Positions 34,289 through 47,741 are shown, counted from the stretch's first letter. The stretch is 64,000 bases of DNA from Cocos nucifera (GCA_006176705.1 QRFJ01000007.1:3197089-3261088); one strand, 5' to 3'. Notes: a model not told the origin generated them from the letters alone. Translations and numbers: made by a program.

Positions 34289-35601
34289 TTACTTAAATAG
34301 ATCAATAATTTTAAATATTCATTATGATTAATTTTAATTAATTTTTTTATTTTTATTTAATCAAAATATAAAAAATAATGAGGCGGTTAAGTGGTATGAA
34401 AATAATAAAAAAATTAGATAAAAATAAATAAAAATAGTTATGATAAATAATGATTTTGAGTAAGTGTATTTATGTCTTAAAAAAATTAATTTTCTGCTTC
34501 TGCTTTTGCTTCTAAGAAGAAGCTCTAATTTTCTACTTTCCGCAGCAAAAAAATTATTTTTACTACCACTCAAAAGTAGATTATTTTTTAAAATAAATTT
34601 GATCAAATATTCTATTTTTTTAAATAAGTACTTTTTTAAAGAATAAGCATTTTTTTTTTCTCCAAAAGCTTGGCAAAACAGGCTTCTAGTCTATTTGCTC
34701 CTGCAAAGCATATGCTGAAGTGTACGACAAACTTCACTAAGAATTCTTTAGCATATCACACACATAGCAAAGTTAAAAAATGGAAGGCATAGACTAGAGT
34801 TTGTTGAACCAGTGCTAATCAGACGGTTTGGGATGTGCAAAACCATACCAGTTGTTAATTGGTGTAATTTGGATGTCCAATTCAGAATGCCAACGAAAAC
34901 GAAGCAAGAAAGAAGAAAAGAAAGGAAGAAATAGGGAGTAGGAGAGGGAAGATGAGGAGAAGGCCGGTGGTGGTTTGCTGAAGCCGTCGGAAGGCCACCG
35001 AGCCTCTGAATCTCTGCAGTCCTTCATGAGATATAAAAAAATAGAGAGATAAATAGAGAGAAAAGTCAAAAAAAAAAAGGAGAAGAAAGAGAAAGATGGT
35101 GGAAAGATCATTGGAGGGCTGTCGGATAGCCGCCATAACAGCTAAATAGCCCAAAATACCTCCACAGCCACCATAGGTTCGAAACAAGGATAAAGAAGAG
35201 AGATATAGAGATAAAGAGAGAGAGAGGGGGCAAAAAGGAGGAGAGGAGGAAGGAGAAGATAGTGAAGAGGCCATCGAAGGACCGTCGGCCACTAGATGGC
35301 CAAAATACCCCCATGACCACCATGGATTCGAAACAAGGACTTCACCCTTATTTAGTCAATTTTTTTAAAAAAAAATTTAATATACAGTAAAGTTGACAAT
35401 AGATATTTTGGCCGATAGCTTCCTCATCATTTTTTCCTCCCTTCTCTTCCCTCCATTCTTCTGTTGCTTTTCTCATTCTCTCTTGCAAAGGATCATGAAG
35501 CTTGGAAGGTCTTGGCGAACCTCGGACGGCCTTCACGACCCTTTGATGGCACCACTATAGATATTTCCATTGATCTCTCTTCTTTCCCGTCCCTCTCCCT
35601 C

Positions 35602-35607
<6 letters not shown>

Positions 35608-35642
<35 letters not shown>
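35608..35642. repeat. (CT)n microsatellite
   Basis: A run of about 16 CT dinucleotides inside a longer pyrimidine-rich stretch (35575-35700). Confidence 0.9.
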
Positions 35643-35643
<1 letters not shown>

Positions 35644-36013
35644 TCCTTTCTTTTGCTCCCTCTCCCTCCCTCCTCTCTACTCTCACTTCTCTTTTCCTTC
35701 TTGATTCGTCCATCGTTTCCATGTTAATTTGAATTCGATATAATCTGATATAGAAGCATACCGACCAGTACCACCAACCAGATCTGATTTTGAGTCAGAT
35801 GATCATTGGCATAGACATTGAAAACTAACATCCAGAATATGTTGCATTGCAAAATATTACGGATACGCAGCATGCTTGAAACGAGTGATGGCTTGTTTAC
35901 TCATGCAAATGCAAAGGCAGAAACAGCTGTCCATTTGACAAAGAAGTCGAGCATCCATTCACAGTAAGAGAACTAGCTATTCACTGAAAAATTTACAGAA
36001 AATAACCTGCAGT

Positions 36014-36019
36014 TTTATT
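36014..36019 (-). terminator. Likely polyadenylation signal of the kinase gene
   Basis: AATAAA on the minus strand, 77 bp past the stop codon, in an AT-rich stretch. Plant signals vary, so this is a candidate only. Confidence 0.45.
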
Positions 36020-36095
36020 CAGTTGGAGTAATATGAAACATCATAAATACAAAGGCAGAAAATCTACTCAGACTAGTTAATTCTGGGGCGAGAAG

Positions 36096-39000
36096 CTATA
36101 GAAGTCTAGGCTGCAGGGTCCCTGAACCATTGGCATGCGAAGGTCTCAGCTTTTGGATCCAATGGAACAGCCGCTTCTTGTGATCCTGGCTGGTCAAGTT
36201 TTGAAGCTGGTCGAGGGTTCCATCACGAGCAAGAGCAGCTTCGAACTGTTCCAAGACCTTCACTATCTGCCAAAACTCAGGCCTCTTCCCTGGATGCAGA
36301 GACCAACATTGCTCAATTAAGGCTTGCAAAGGTGCAGGGCAGTCTGAAGGAATGACCAGCCGCAGGTTCTGAAAAGTGCATTTCTAGTTGTTAGGGCATC
36401 ATAGCAAGTTGCCAGCAAGGGTATCTGCTTTTCAGTATAGCTGAGAAATATACACATACAATCATGGCAAAGCTTGTTTTGCTGTATCCAAGAATGATGA
36501 CAGTAGTAATCAAAATATAAAAAGGTGTCACAGATCTTTTCCCTTTAGACAGTAGAGAAAAGATGTTTTTTGTTGAGGAATGAACAATATAGTGATTAAT
36601 ACTATGTCCTAAAACTGCAGGCAAATAAATTCATCTACAAAGATGGCTTTTTTGAACCCCATGTGATAGCAAAATAGAACAATGGCTGTAATTTTGTATT
36701 TTGATCAATTTGTAAAAGCTGATGGAAAGGTCAATGCACTTTTCTTTTTTTGAGCAGATGTCAGCATTTCTTATGCCATTATCTCTATGTCGAGGTTTCA
36801 TTGCAGCAGAGACCGTAGCTGATATCATGATTTCTGTCAGTCGGAAACAGAGCCAGAATTTTCTCCATGGTGTATTATCATTAATAAAGTGATAAAAAAA
36901 ATTATTTGTTACAAAAAAATATAATAAATTATAGATTTATATTCCTGGGAATTATTAAAAAAAAGATACTACAACAGATATTATTTATTACAAAATACAA
37001 TTCTTATGTCTGAATTCATTGTATGTTTGAAAGAACATCAGGGATTTTTTTCCATAAACAAACACGAGGCCTTTCATCGATCTTGGTCCTTACTGGCATA
37101 AGATGCACATCTTCTAACAGAGAACAAAGCATTTGATGAACAATTAATCAAATATTAGTTTACCTACTATATAAACTAAAATTGCCTAATAATAAAGAAT
37201 ATATGAAAGATTGACTACACAATGCCACCAAAGTACAACATATGTAAAGAGCATTAATATTCATAGACAAATTTAAAAGAATAACTTAAATCCTATTAGC
37301 AATGAATGTTGTAGTAAGAAAGGAAGTCACTATATCACACTATATTACTTACAGAAAAAGGAAGTCACTGTTGAAGATTTAGAAGTCTTAAGCTAGAGGA
37401 TACAAACATCGCAACCAACTCAATCACTCAAAAACAGAAAATTATTCTCAGTATTTTCTCTGATCTGCAAATAAAAGCCTCTCTCTCTCTCTCTCACTCT
37501 CTCTCTCTCATACACACACACACACGCACGCACGCACGCACGCGCACGCACACAACAACTCCACCTCTCCTCTCCTTCCACACACAAATCACCACCCTCT
37601 TTATTTCCCTTGATTAGAGCCAAACTTTATATTACCATAAACTCTATTTTCATCCTCTCTCTTAATCACCACAACACTGGCCGCTCCCTCTCTCCTTAAT
37701 TAGCTCCTTAAGACTCCCACAAACTAAAAAGCCTACCTTAATTTAGATTGTTTTCTCCCAATAATTCTTTCCATTCAAGTAATTAATTTTGTGATTGGTT
37801 CTCAAAGGGTTAGAACAGATTGACCTCGTTGGTTGGTTTGTGTGTGTGTGTGTGGGGGCGTTGCCCCACTGGCTCGATTCCTGGTATCAGTCTCAAGCAC
37901 CCCCTTGATACAATGCATAAAAAAATCTCAATAATATTATCTTGATTGATATAAACCAATAAAATCCGAGATATTGGCAGAGATAAATCGAGATCTCGGT
38001 TCATCTCAGTCTCAGCCACTCAACGAGATAACTGATATATTGAGATTTAAAGACCTTACTCCATATATTAATAACTGAATTTTACCATGAAAATGCAGGT
38101 AGTGATTGTATAGTTAATATAGAGTATTTACCTTGCAGCACACTAGCTAGCTATATAATTGGAAAAAGGTGAGTTGTCCAAAGTATTGACACAAGCTTGC
38201 AAACACACCATTAAAAGGTTCTTAGATAATGTGATTGCTGGATGTCAGACAACGCTACCTTGATAAGTCCATTGCTGTTGACGAGATTGTCTAACATTGG
38301 CTAATACAAAATCTAGCTTAACAAGAAAATAAAATATCAAAGTAAAGATCTTCGAGACGCACATTTGTGACAATAAAAAAGCATACCTTATTAACCACTG
38401 CAAAAGCAGCCTGGATGGGTGTCATCTCCTCGTAAGGGACAGTACCCGTCACCATTTCCCATAACAGTAACCCAAAGCTGTAAACATCGACTTTCCGTCC
38501 ATAAGCCTTGTGTTTGATCATCTCAGGTGCCATCCAGCGATAAGTACCAGGGTCCTCTGCTAATGCATCACAATATGCTTCTTCACATGCTATTCCAAAA
38601 TCAGCTATTTTTACGCAGAAGTCTTGATCAAATAGAATATTCTCAGGTTTCAAATCACGGTGGATAACACCTTGTGAGTGAATATACTCCATGCCCCGAG
38701 CAATATCTAAAGAAATTGCAATTAGTTTTGCTAAAGGGAGGGATTTGTGCTTGAGTTTGTGCAAGAATGCTCTTAAAGAACCTCCCGAGAGATACTCTGT
38801 GATGATACAAAAGACTGGTGGATTTTTGCATGCCCCTGCCAACTGCATCAAACCAGAAATAATCAGATGGAGGTAACACAGATCATGATAAGTAATTGTA
38901 TTATAATAGAATTCCATGTCTTTTCAATTAAACTGGATCAATGAATGGTAAAAGGCTTGGGCTGACAAGTGCAATGGTGTGAATTCAAGTCCTCGGGCAG

Positions 39001-42000
39001 CCACTTTATATTAGAAAAAAAAGCCAAAAGGTTACACCTGTGCCCAGTCCATCTCTCTCAAGACCCTGGAGTGACAGGATGACTCAGACGTCTTAGCCGA
39101 CAAATATATGAATTTGAGGGATCGGACCCGAAAGGGTGCGAATTCGACCTGATTGCACTGATTTGCAGGGTTCTGACACTGTCGAGCTAGAACGGCCATA
39201 ACTTTATCATCCGATGTCAAAATCCTTATTATGACCCAATTCCGGAACCCTCTCTCCGAGCCCTACAGGACTGCAAATTTCGGGGTCAATTTTTATTGTC
39301 TGACAGGCTTACGGCAGCGTGCAAGGTTATTAGGTTTCCTAGTCCAAGTAGGAATCAGGTCTTTGACTTTATTTTGTTTTGTTCTTTTTTATTTCGTTTA
39401 GAATTTCTTTTGTGACTTGGTTTATGAGTCCTTTTACTTCTGGATTAAGGTTTTTAGCCATAAATAAAACCCTTGGCCTCCACTGTAGTTAGTTTTATTT
39501 CGAGTTATCAAATAAAATTCTAAGAAAAGAGCTTTTCTTCCTCTTTCTTCTGTTTTCTTTTGTTCCATCCGTCTTCCATCCTCTTCCCCAACGATTACCG
39601 CGCCTTGGCTGCGTCACAGGACAATAACCAAGTAATGGCCTTCTAATCTGACACAGACCACATCTATGTTGCAGCAATGTATGTGCTAATCCACATCATA
39701 CCATGTTATATGATATATACTATCCCATAGTCCGTATTGGTGCTAGCTTGTAAAGCTATATATCATTTTGTATCAGTTCATAATATATTATTGCAATATG
39801 CTACAATTAAGCTGGTATAGATAAAAAGGTGTGATCAAACTGCGTATATATACAATGAAACTTTAACTTCTTAATTGATAGTTTTGCTCTTCCAAACATT
39901 CTTGATATCCTATAAGCACTTTATCTTCATTTTTGCTTTTTGAGTCCAAAAAAGTGTCATCTAAGTTAGTTTATGAGTTAGATTTCTTAAAAAGAATGTC
40001 ATTGAACATATATGTTAGCCACCAGCACGTCTCTAGTGCAACTTAGAATGCTACATTTTATCATGTTCAGGAAACAAATTATGTTTGAGTGTTTACATGT
40101 CTACTGTTTAGTAAAAGGGCAACTATAAGTAGTGAATATGAGAACCAGAGAAAAAAAGGAGTGCCCTGGCTAGCTAGTTAAATATCTAAAGCTGTTTTGC
40201 TTAGATTCTTGATAGAAGTGATTGCTGAATGCAGTTGTGTGGTACAATATGCAAGATGTGCTAGCTCAACTGGAAAAGGCACAATGCATGACTTAATACC
40301 TTGTCTTGAAACCAGCATTATGATACATTACCAGGGGCTACAATTACATCCCCAAGTATTCTCTCTTCTCACATAAAATTCAAAAGAATTGGTATGTATA
40401 TTAGCCTTACTGAAACTTTACCATCAAAGTTGATCACCAATTTCTTTTTCCTTATATATCAACTATCATTCATCATCAAGGTATTATAATTTCAAACTTG
40501 GCTACAATCTAATATACCCTCCTTAACTCTTCCCCCCTCACCCACCAGTGCCCCCCGCCCCCGCCCCCGCCCCCGCCCCCGCCCCCAAAATAATAGTCCA
40601 TGAAATCAGTGAAGGCACCCAATTTTTCTAAGCAAAGCCCATAATTTCTATCAAAAGAAACTGGGGCAATTTCAAGGTAAATTGTAAGAGAGTTAGGTTT
40701 TGGTCACGAGCCATGAGCAAGGGAGATAATCTCAATCAACAATCACCAACTAAGATTATAATAGTCCCTTCGAGAGATTCAGGTTGAAAAGAGAGAAATC
40801 AAGGAAGAAAATAAAAAGATAACAATTAGAGTCCTACAAGATAAGCCCCTGCTAAGGGACTGTCATGGATGGAGCTATAGTCGCCACTTTCTAATTTTTA
40901 TATTGTTTAGAATAGGACACAGAAAACAATAAAAATCTCTAGAGAATAGCTATTTAGAGTCCAAAGAAATAAGATGCCTTGGAATGAGAAATATCAATGA
41001 TTGTAGGATCTAAAAAAATCCAAGATTAAAGGTGTGGCAGAGTGTTGACTGTTAAAAGACCCTACATAATGGAATTCCAACAATACAAGTTATTTCAAGA
41101 TATTCTACTTCAAAACTTTTGGGGGCCACATTGAAGGAACTTTCAGATTTAGGGGATCAATTGTGTGCCACATTAGAGAAATCATCATACTCATGTATGG
41201 TATTGCTTAAAAAGTGCTTTCAAAGTCACTTTCTAAAATGCACTTTCTTAAAAAATAGTGTTTGATAGTGAAAAGTGCTTCTATAAGAAGAAATAGTCAA
41301 ACATGCGCTTTTAGAAGAAGCTAGAAAACCTAGATTCTGGCCTCTCTTTATATAAAATAGAAGGAACACCAAACATGCTGTTGGGGAGAGGGGGAGACCC
41401 CCCCCCCCCCCCAACAAACAACAAAAGTGCCCATATGGCTCTGCCCTTGATAACTTGTGTTTATCTTTCCCACAATCCTTATATAGAAACTAAAAGTCTT
41501 ATAAGAAAAGAGATTGGGGCTGAGCCACGTTTTAAAGGGAAAGAATATAATTTTATATTTTGAAAAGTGGCATGTGCTTTCCTCTTGCCTTTTTGCCAAT
41601 AGATTGTTGATATTTAATTTAAACTAATTATATTGCACTGGTAAAGATTTTAAATTTGGAATAATTTAACTAAAATATAAATTCTAAATATAACTAATTT
41701 ATAATGTTTCCATGCATCATATCTCACCTTAGTCTCATGGTTGAGAAGTATAACTCTTCCTCCTCCTTGAAAGTTCTCACAGTCAAGATACACTAAGATA
41801 TCTTTCTTACAAGCTTTTGGAGTCCCTTCTTCTATAGGAGTCTTGCACCTTTTGGGCCCTTTAAAAGAGAGATCCAATCACGGCTGTTTTTAGGGTTAAA
41901 AATTTGGAAATTAAGCTACTTTTTATAGTTTAAGGATGAAGAAACAGGCAGGGAGTTGGAAAAGTTATTAGAAAGAGAAAGAAAAAGACAAATGGGAACC

Positions 42001-45000
42001 AAGACTAGATAAATGGTGATAGGCTTTATCTTGGCATTGATTTCTTAAAAGAAATTTGTCTTGCTGTTTTCAAGATAAGAGTTTTAAAATTCTCCCTTGA
42101 AAAGGTATCTTGTTTAGTGGGGCTCAAAGTCTATTCTCAACTTCATGTCTACTCTGTCTTGTACTTAGAAAATCCCAAGGTTTTTATGACTGAATCTGCA
42201 AAACAACAATATCTGGTAACACTTTAAAATTTTTATTACTATAACATTAATAAAGAAAGCAATTTTTATGTCTTTACTCTTTGTTTAATAATAATAATGT
42301 ACTTTTACCTATTAACCCCTATAGCAAGGTAAATGGTTGGTATGCATGGCAGGCTTCAAACTATTGTAATTTGTAAAGTAATTATACCAACTTGAAGGGC
42401 AATCATCTTTTTGTATTCTTATAAAATAATTGTAGAACAAAAAATTGCCAAACATAAATGTTAGTTAGCCTTATCAAATTGTCTTGAAATTATTTAGATG
42501 GTAATTTTATTTTACCTTGTATTATAATTATCAACAGCCTATGAATAAAATATTAATAAGAGGCAGGATCCATCTCAGTTACTGATAAAGGGATATATCT
42601 AAGTGAGTGGATGATTCTAGTGGTTGAGTCTATTTAGACTGTGTTTATTATGTAGGGAAGTATAATCTTTGACAAGGAGGACTTGTGATCCAATTCCCTA
42701 TATATACCCCCAATGGTCACACTCCAAAGATGATCAATCAATTCTATCAGTCAGAAGGATCAAATATCTGAAGTGGACTTGGAGCTATTGGATTGTAGTT
42801 AGGGATGAAAATAGATCAGATAAATATCCATTAAATTGGTTTCTGTATCCAAATTTTATCATCCATCTAGCATCGGTATTCATATTTATATCCATCGCAG
42901 AAAAACAGAAATAGATCCAAATACACAAATATTTAATCCGTAAATGAATAATCGATTCCATTTGCAATCCTATTCAGTCATATAACTCTTACGAACTTTA
43001 AAGAGAAATAAGTGACAACATCAACATATTTCTTTTAATTTTCTTTCCACATAGTGGTATCTTTAATTTGGTGGATGCATTCTTCATCATCAGTTTTTTA
43101 AGGTAAAGTATGTAACTTAGTAGAATTGTGATGATTCACTAAATCAGTTAGGTGATTCAATGGATGTAATTATTGTCATTTTATGTATACTCATTTGTTT
43201 GTTTTAGAAAAAGTAATTAAAAAATGGGGAGGGAGGCTTACATACTCATTTTGAAATAATAACATAGCATGAATAATGTCATATCTATAAGAATATCAGT
43301 GAACGAAGTATCCATTGCATATTTGATCTGTTTTCAGCACTGATTGGGGTAGAGATGTAGGGCTATAAGAACGTTAGAGGACTGGGCATTGGGGCTCTAA
43401 ATTTACCAGCACTAAGAGGTAATTCTATACTTTCTTTTTGCAATAATTAAATAAATACATTTTGCCAATTGACAATCATTCAATCCTGTTAAACATGATG
43501 ATTACTTTTGTCCGAAAGAATACAAAGGAGAACTTTGATAATTCCTTTAATTTCTACTATATAAACATAACTAAGAAAGTTCACAGTTGTGTAAGTTTTT
43601 TTTAAAAAATTTAAGCATCAAAAAAATTTAAATCTACATAGCATATAACATTACAAAGTATGGATATTAATCAGGTCAAGAGCCACACTCATTAAAAGGT
43701 TCTAGTTATTTTTAGAGCTTAGACTTTGTGGAGGCATTCATAAAAATAATAGCACCTCATACATTAAAGAAATGAAAATCCTCCAAAGAAATTAGTCTAT
43801 GATATCCATGACCCGCCAAACCAAATTCCAAGATCTTGCCCTCCACCTTCCACAAGGTATCTTATCAAGGGAGCCATCTTCAACCACAAGATGATCATCT
43901 CCTTCTTTACCACTATATTGTGCTTTGAACCTCATCCTTTTCTTTTTCTTTCTTTTTACACATTATAACCCTTTTCCATCATAGGGAAAAGAATAAGAAG
44001 AATCCTTCAATCAGATTCTCTTTTCACTCCACATTGAAAATTGCTCAATTTTCAGCTGAAGACTTTATAGTAGATAAGATGCTCTCAATCAGCTGCCTTG
44101 AATAAAATAAGAACTAAGTTTTGCAACAATGCGACTTGTGGGCATATTTATCTGAGTAATTATGAGCACATAAAGACAATGCCACCTAGAAATGTGACAC
44201 AGGTGTCAAATGTCCAAGTGTTCATAAGAACCAGATATGATATCTTAAAAAGAAAAAAAAAAAACCTTCATTTTTAAGTGTCCAGGTAGCACTGAATAAA
44301 GATAAATACTTTTCGTGCACATAAACCAATCTAAATTTCATGTATATAACCATAAAAATTATCATATAAAGAATCATACACTGAAATCTCTCTCAAGGCT
44401 CTAGAAGTTTATCTGTCTCTCTCAAGGCTCTAGAAGTTTATCTGGAGGCCAACTTCACTTTTTATTTTTTAAAGGAAAATATGGTGGAGACACCACTACC
44501 GGTGTTTGAACCCTCAACCTCTCCCAGCTGAGCTTAGGCTGGTTGGCACCCACTTCACTAGTTTACATCTTTTTTTAAGGCTAGGTCCAATCAATTCATT
44601 AAGGATTCACCAGTTTACATTTCATTTGAAGTTCGGGACTGGTTGAAGATCACTGAAACTCAGTGGATAACTACAGCAAGGCACAAGCGAACAAAGTCAT
44701 ATTGCATTTATCTTCTCAACATGCTGATGCAAAAAACTATTCAAGTTATCAGAAGCCGCAACAAAATGTCAGAAAAACAGAAGATGATATAACAAGTACC
44801 TTGATCACGTTTGGGTGATAGAGATGACACAGAAACATAACTTCCCTAGCGAACTGCTTTTCCAGTCGTGCAGCCATCACTCCATTTTCATTATCATCAG
44901 GTTGCCTGATAATTTTCACAGCAACAGGCTGATCCTTATAAATACCATGGTATAACCTGCTATGAGCTCCGGAGGCAAACCGAAGCCCAAGGTACAGTTT

Positions 45001-46323
45001 GGAGAGATCAACTGTCCATTTCTCTGTGGTCTCCAAGGCAGCGACTCTCCCTCCTCCATAATCAAAATATCTCGCCCAAGAAGAGTCATTCCTGCTCTTC
45101 AACTTCTCAGAGGCTTTAACTGAAGACAAATGTTGAAGAGGACTCAGATTTGGAGGTGATGGGGAAGTGAACACATGATGCTCGTTAGTCTTATCAGCTT
45201 TCTTTCGGCTAGGAGGTGGGGTGGAAAATCTCTTTCCAATGTATCTAGCTTCCTTGAAGACATCAGAAAGGACAGTAGTGGGAATTGGAGATTTTGACCT
45301 CTGCTTCGGTTTGTTCCGCTTTCTACCATTAGTAATCAAACTAGAAGTATGAGAATCGGGATCTAATTTAGCCCTCCCAGAAGAGATTGAAACCATGTTT
45401 GAACCTGAACCGTTAGAGCTCAAATTAGTCTTCAAGTTCTCAGAGTCTCTAATTGAAGACAAATGCTGAAAATAACTCATTTTTGGAGGTGACGGCGAAG
45501 CGAACTGACCACTCTCATGGGTCTTATTAGAATTTTTCCTGTTAGGTGGTGGGGTGGAGAATCTCTTTCCAATCAGCTTAGCTTCTTTAAAGACATCAGA
45601 AAGGATTGTAGCAGGAATAGGAGAAAGTGACCTCTGCTTGGATTTAGAACTCTTTTTGCTACCATCAGTAAACAAGCTAGTTTTAGGAGGCTCATAATCT
45701 CTTATAGCCCTCCCATAAGATATAGAAACCTTAGCATACTCCGAGCTCTTCGGATTCAGGCCAGAATCTCTGTCAAGATAGAAAGAGAAATCAGAAGAGT
45801 CTAAACCCGAGACCTCTGGCTGCAGCTTTGAGGGATTACCATCTGGTTGGAGAGATGATGGAACTGAGGGCAAACTAGGAACCACCAAACTTGAATTCTT
45901 TGGTTTTGGCCCCAAGCTGCGATCCGATTGTACCTGAGATGGCTTGGACAGCACAGAAGGACCTGAATTCAAGCTATTAGCTTTTATAACCGGATCATTG
46001 TTGGGTAGGAAAGAGACTGGAACCGAAGACACATCGGAAGACTCTAAAATTGACGCCTTTGGCTGGAGTCCCCGCTCAGAATCGAATCGAGCCAACGATG
46101 GATTTGCCTGGCTAGATGAATCTAGACTCGAGTTCTTCGCCTTCAATTCCAAACTTGAACCCCTATTCTTCGAATCTAGATTCAAGCTCTTCGCCTTCAA
46201 TTCCAAATCACAATCACGAATCGAAGGCGACCTCGAAGAATTCCACCGGTGATAAACAGTATGCGAAAACTTTGGCCTTCTCACCCAAGAACTGCACTCG
46301 TCCTCCATTTTCACCAATTTCAC
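36096..46323 (-). CDS. Raf-like serine/threonine kinase (HT1-like, MAPKKK Raf group C)
   Basis: Three phase-0 exons on the minus strand: 46323-44800, 38842-38387 and 36368-36096, with GT-AG introns of 5957 and 2018 bp. The product is 750 residues, or 745 from the second Met at 46308, whose MEDECSSWVRRPKFSHTVYH looks like the family start. Residues 1-440 are serine-rich and basic. The kinase domain starts about 442: a glycine-loop region GLRFASGAHS, VAVKII (K470), HRDLKPEN (D571), DFG (589-591) and APE (613-615). The C-terminal part has EQCWSLHPGKRPEFWQIVKV. Relatives such as HT1 act in CO2 and stomatal or stress signalling; the specific role here is unknown. The N-terminal region holds an unusual tandem duplication (residues 199-299 and 311-410). 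All catalytic residues are intact. Confidence 0.93.
37481..37556. repeat. Compound (CT)n-(CA)n-(CG/CA)n microsatellite in kinase intron 2
   Basis: CTCTCT runs pass into ACACACACA and then GCACGCACGCACGCACGC. The 67-codon minus-strand frame across it is an artefact. A separate (GT)n run is at 37838-37853. Confidence 0.9.
39035..39640 (+). mobile_element. LTR-like insertion in kinase intron 1
   Basis: The segment differs from the AT-rich intron around it. It starts about TGTGCCCAGTCC and has an ACGGCCATAACTTTATCATC stretch, a TATA-like CATAAATAAAACCC (about 39460), an AATAAAATTCTAAG motif, a pyrimidine-rich end, and CACAGGACAATAACCA near 39635. This layout matches a solo LTR in plus orientation, antisense to the kinase gene. 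No target duplication or second LTR was established. Confidence 0.4.
40551..40586. repeat. (GCCCCC)n repeat in kinase intron 1; G-quadruplex-capable on the minus strand
   Basis: Six C-runs of five or six separated by single G. On the transcript strand of the kinase gene this reads as repeated GGGGGC, which can form a stable G-quadruplex in RNA. Confidence 0.9.
41399..41412. repeat. Poly-C run in kinase intron 1
   Basis: About 14 C, following GGGGAGAGGGGGAGA; poly-G in the kinase pre-mRNA. The open frames here on both strands are low-complexity artefacts. Confidence 0.85.
44470..44565 (-). mobile_element. SINE-like fragment in kinase intron 1
   Basis: On the minus strand the sequence reads TAAGCTCAGCTGGGAGAGGT, then GAGGGTTCAAACACC, resembling the internal A and B boxes of tRNA-derived SINEs. 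The box spacing is shorter than in a tRNA. It is followed by an A-rich stretch (AAAAAATAAAAAG). It may be a fragment or a chance match. Confidence 0.4.
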
Positions 46324-47741
46324 TCAACAATACCACCAACGAACCATCAAAACTCCAACCCCAATTTTTTCAGTCCAAAAAGAATCTTAACGAAAGGTAC
46401 CTCGACGACCAGAGTACGGATCCCAGCATCCCTCCAAATACATCACGAAAAAACCGGCAGCAAGGCTTCTTGAACCCTACCGCCATCCTCAACGAATCCT
46501 TCCAAGCTCCAGTTGGCCTCCCCAATCCGATTAAAATACTCCATAAATCCTGAAAATAATACCAAAAAATAATAATAATAGAGAAAAAAGCAACGCAGGT
46601 CCCATTCAACGAACGGGTCGATGAAACCATCACTGTTTTCTCGTTCACCTTATTAACATCGAAATCGGAATCACATATTTCCTTTTCTAGAAAAGTAGGA
46701 AAAAACACCACACAGGAACCCTTTTTAGCGTCCCGGCACGGGTTCCACGCCATCTAAAAAAAAAAAAAAACCAGAATTTTATCTCATGAAAGGAGAGAGA
46801 ATGAAGTGGTACCCGGATTAAAAGGAAGATGAAAAGGAACGGTGAGAGAGAGATTAAAGCAGCGGCCTCTTGCTCCTCCCAGGCTTGGTGGTGACCTGGG
46901 AAAGATGCTGTGAAATGGGGAAGAAAGACGAGATCTTTTCTCGGATTGGGTGGGTAGGGAGGGATGGTACGGATTTATCCTTCTTCCGTTCCATTGGAGG
47001 CATGTATTAGATCGTATAAAATACGGTCCAGTCATCGGAGCTATTTTAACTATCGTCCCCTAACAATAATTGCAGCGGGTTGACATGTTTTTTGGTATTT
47101 GGTCTGAGAATTCAGAACAGAAGAGGACTCAAATATTTTAAATATATATAATTATTTGATTTATAAGATAGTGAAAATTTAATTTTTATTTTGAAACTAT
47201 ATATGTCAAACTTTGAGATGCGTATTCATCATCGTGTATCAAATTATGTAACAAAATAAATAAACAATAAATACGACTAGCTTTCAAACCGCCCGGTTCG
47301 CCATGCAGGTCAAAAGCTGAAATTTTAATCTGCCTAAACCGAAAGTATTATTTATTTTAAATTATTGCAAAATTTTCTTGACATGAAGTTGAATCTTTCT
47401 TTCTTTTTTTAAAATAAATTATCGTAAAATGAATATTAAATTTATAGTCAAATAAAAATGAGAATAACTTGTAATATAAATTATTCTGGCAGCTATAATT
47501 ATTTATATTTCATCTCTTGTCCTTCCCGAATCAAACACGTGAGTAGTGCTGGAAAAATGTACAACGAGGGAGTCGGAGATAGTTTATATTATCGTGTGTG
47601 GCTTCTTCTGTTGACGGGGCATGGGGCGGTGGAGGGGGACCGGGCCTTTTTTTGGTTCCTCCGGTTTGGTTTCAGTTTACTTTTGGTTTGGTTTGGAAGG
47701 AGGGAAGCCAGAGCGCGGGCGCGACCGCGACGGAGGAGAGA
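46324..47741. other. Shared upstream region of the kinase gene and the orphan exon
   Basis: It holds the kinase 5' leader (pyrimidine-rich on the kinase strand, with an A-run at 46756-46770) and about 700 bp of AT-rich DNA. From 47620 to 47740 it becomes GC-rich (GCGCGGGCGCGACCGCGACG), as in a leader of a second, plus-strand gene. The minus-strand frame at 46753-46370 includes leader sequence and is not supported as protein. Confidence 0.45.

Larger units (their letters stand above)
34289..36095. other. Intergenic region with repeats, up to the kinase 3' end
   Basis: It is AT-rich at 34289-34680. Two related blocks at about 35000-35170 and 35170-35340 share AGAGAGATAAATAGAGAG-like runs and GCCAAAATACCCCCATGACC- or CCACCATAGGTTCGAAACAA-like ends, a tandem duplication with a period of about 170 bp. 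A CT microsatellite lies at 35608-35642. Open frames on the minus strand come from these low-complexity blocks. A polyadenylation-type AATAAA on the minus strand (36014-36019) lies 77 bp beyond the kinase stop. Confidence 0.55.

Noticed and set aside
34882..35323. Minus-strand frames with runs of S, L and Y
   Set aside because: Produced by GA-rich tandem blocks; no domain or conserved pattern.
41226..41600. AAAAGTGCTTTT and AAGCACTT-like words suggesting a MITE
   Set aside because: The ends are not clearly inverted copies and no target duplication could be placed.
44470..44565. A tRNA gene
   Set aside because: A- and B-box-like words are present, but their spacing is too short and no cloverleaf can be formed, so it was listed only as SINE-like.
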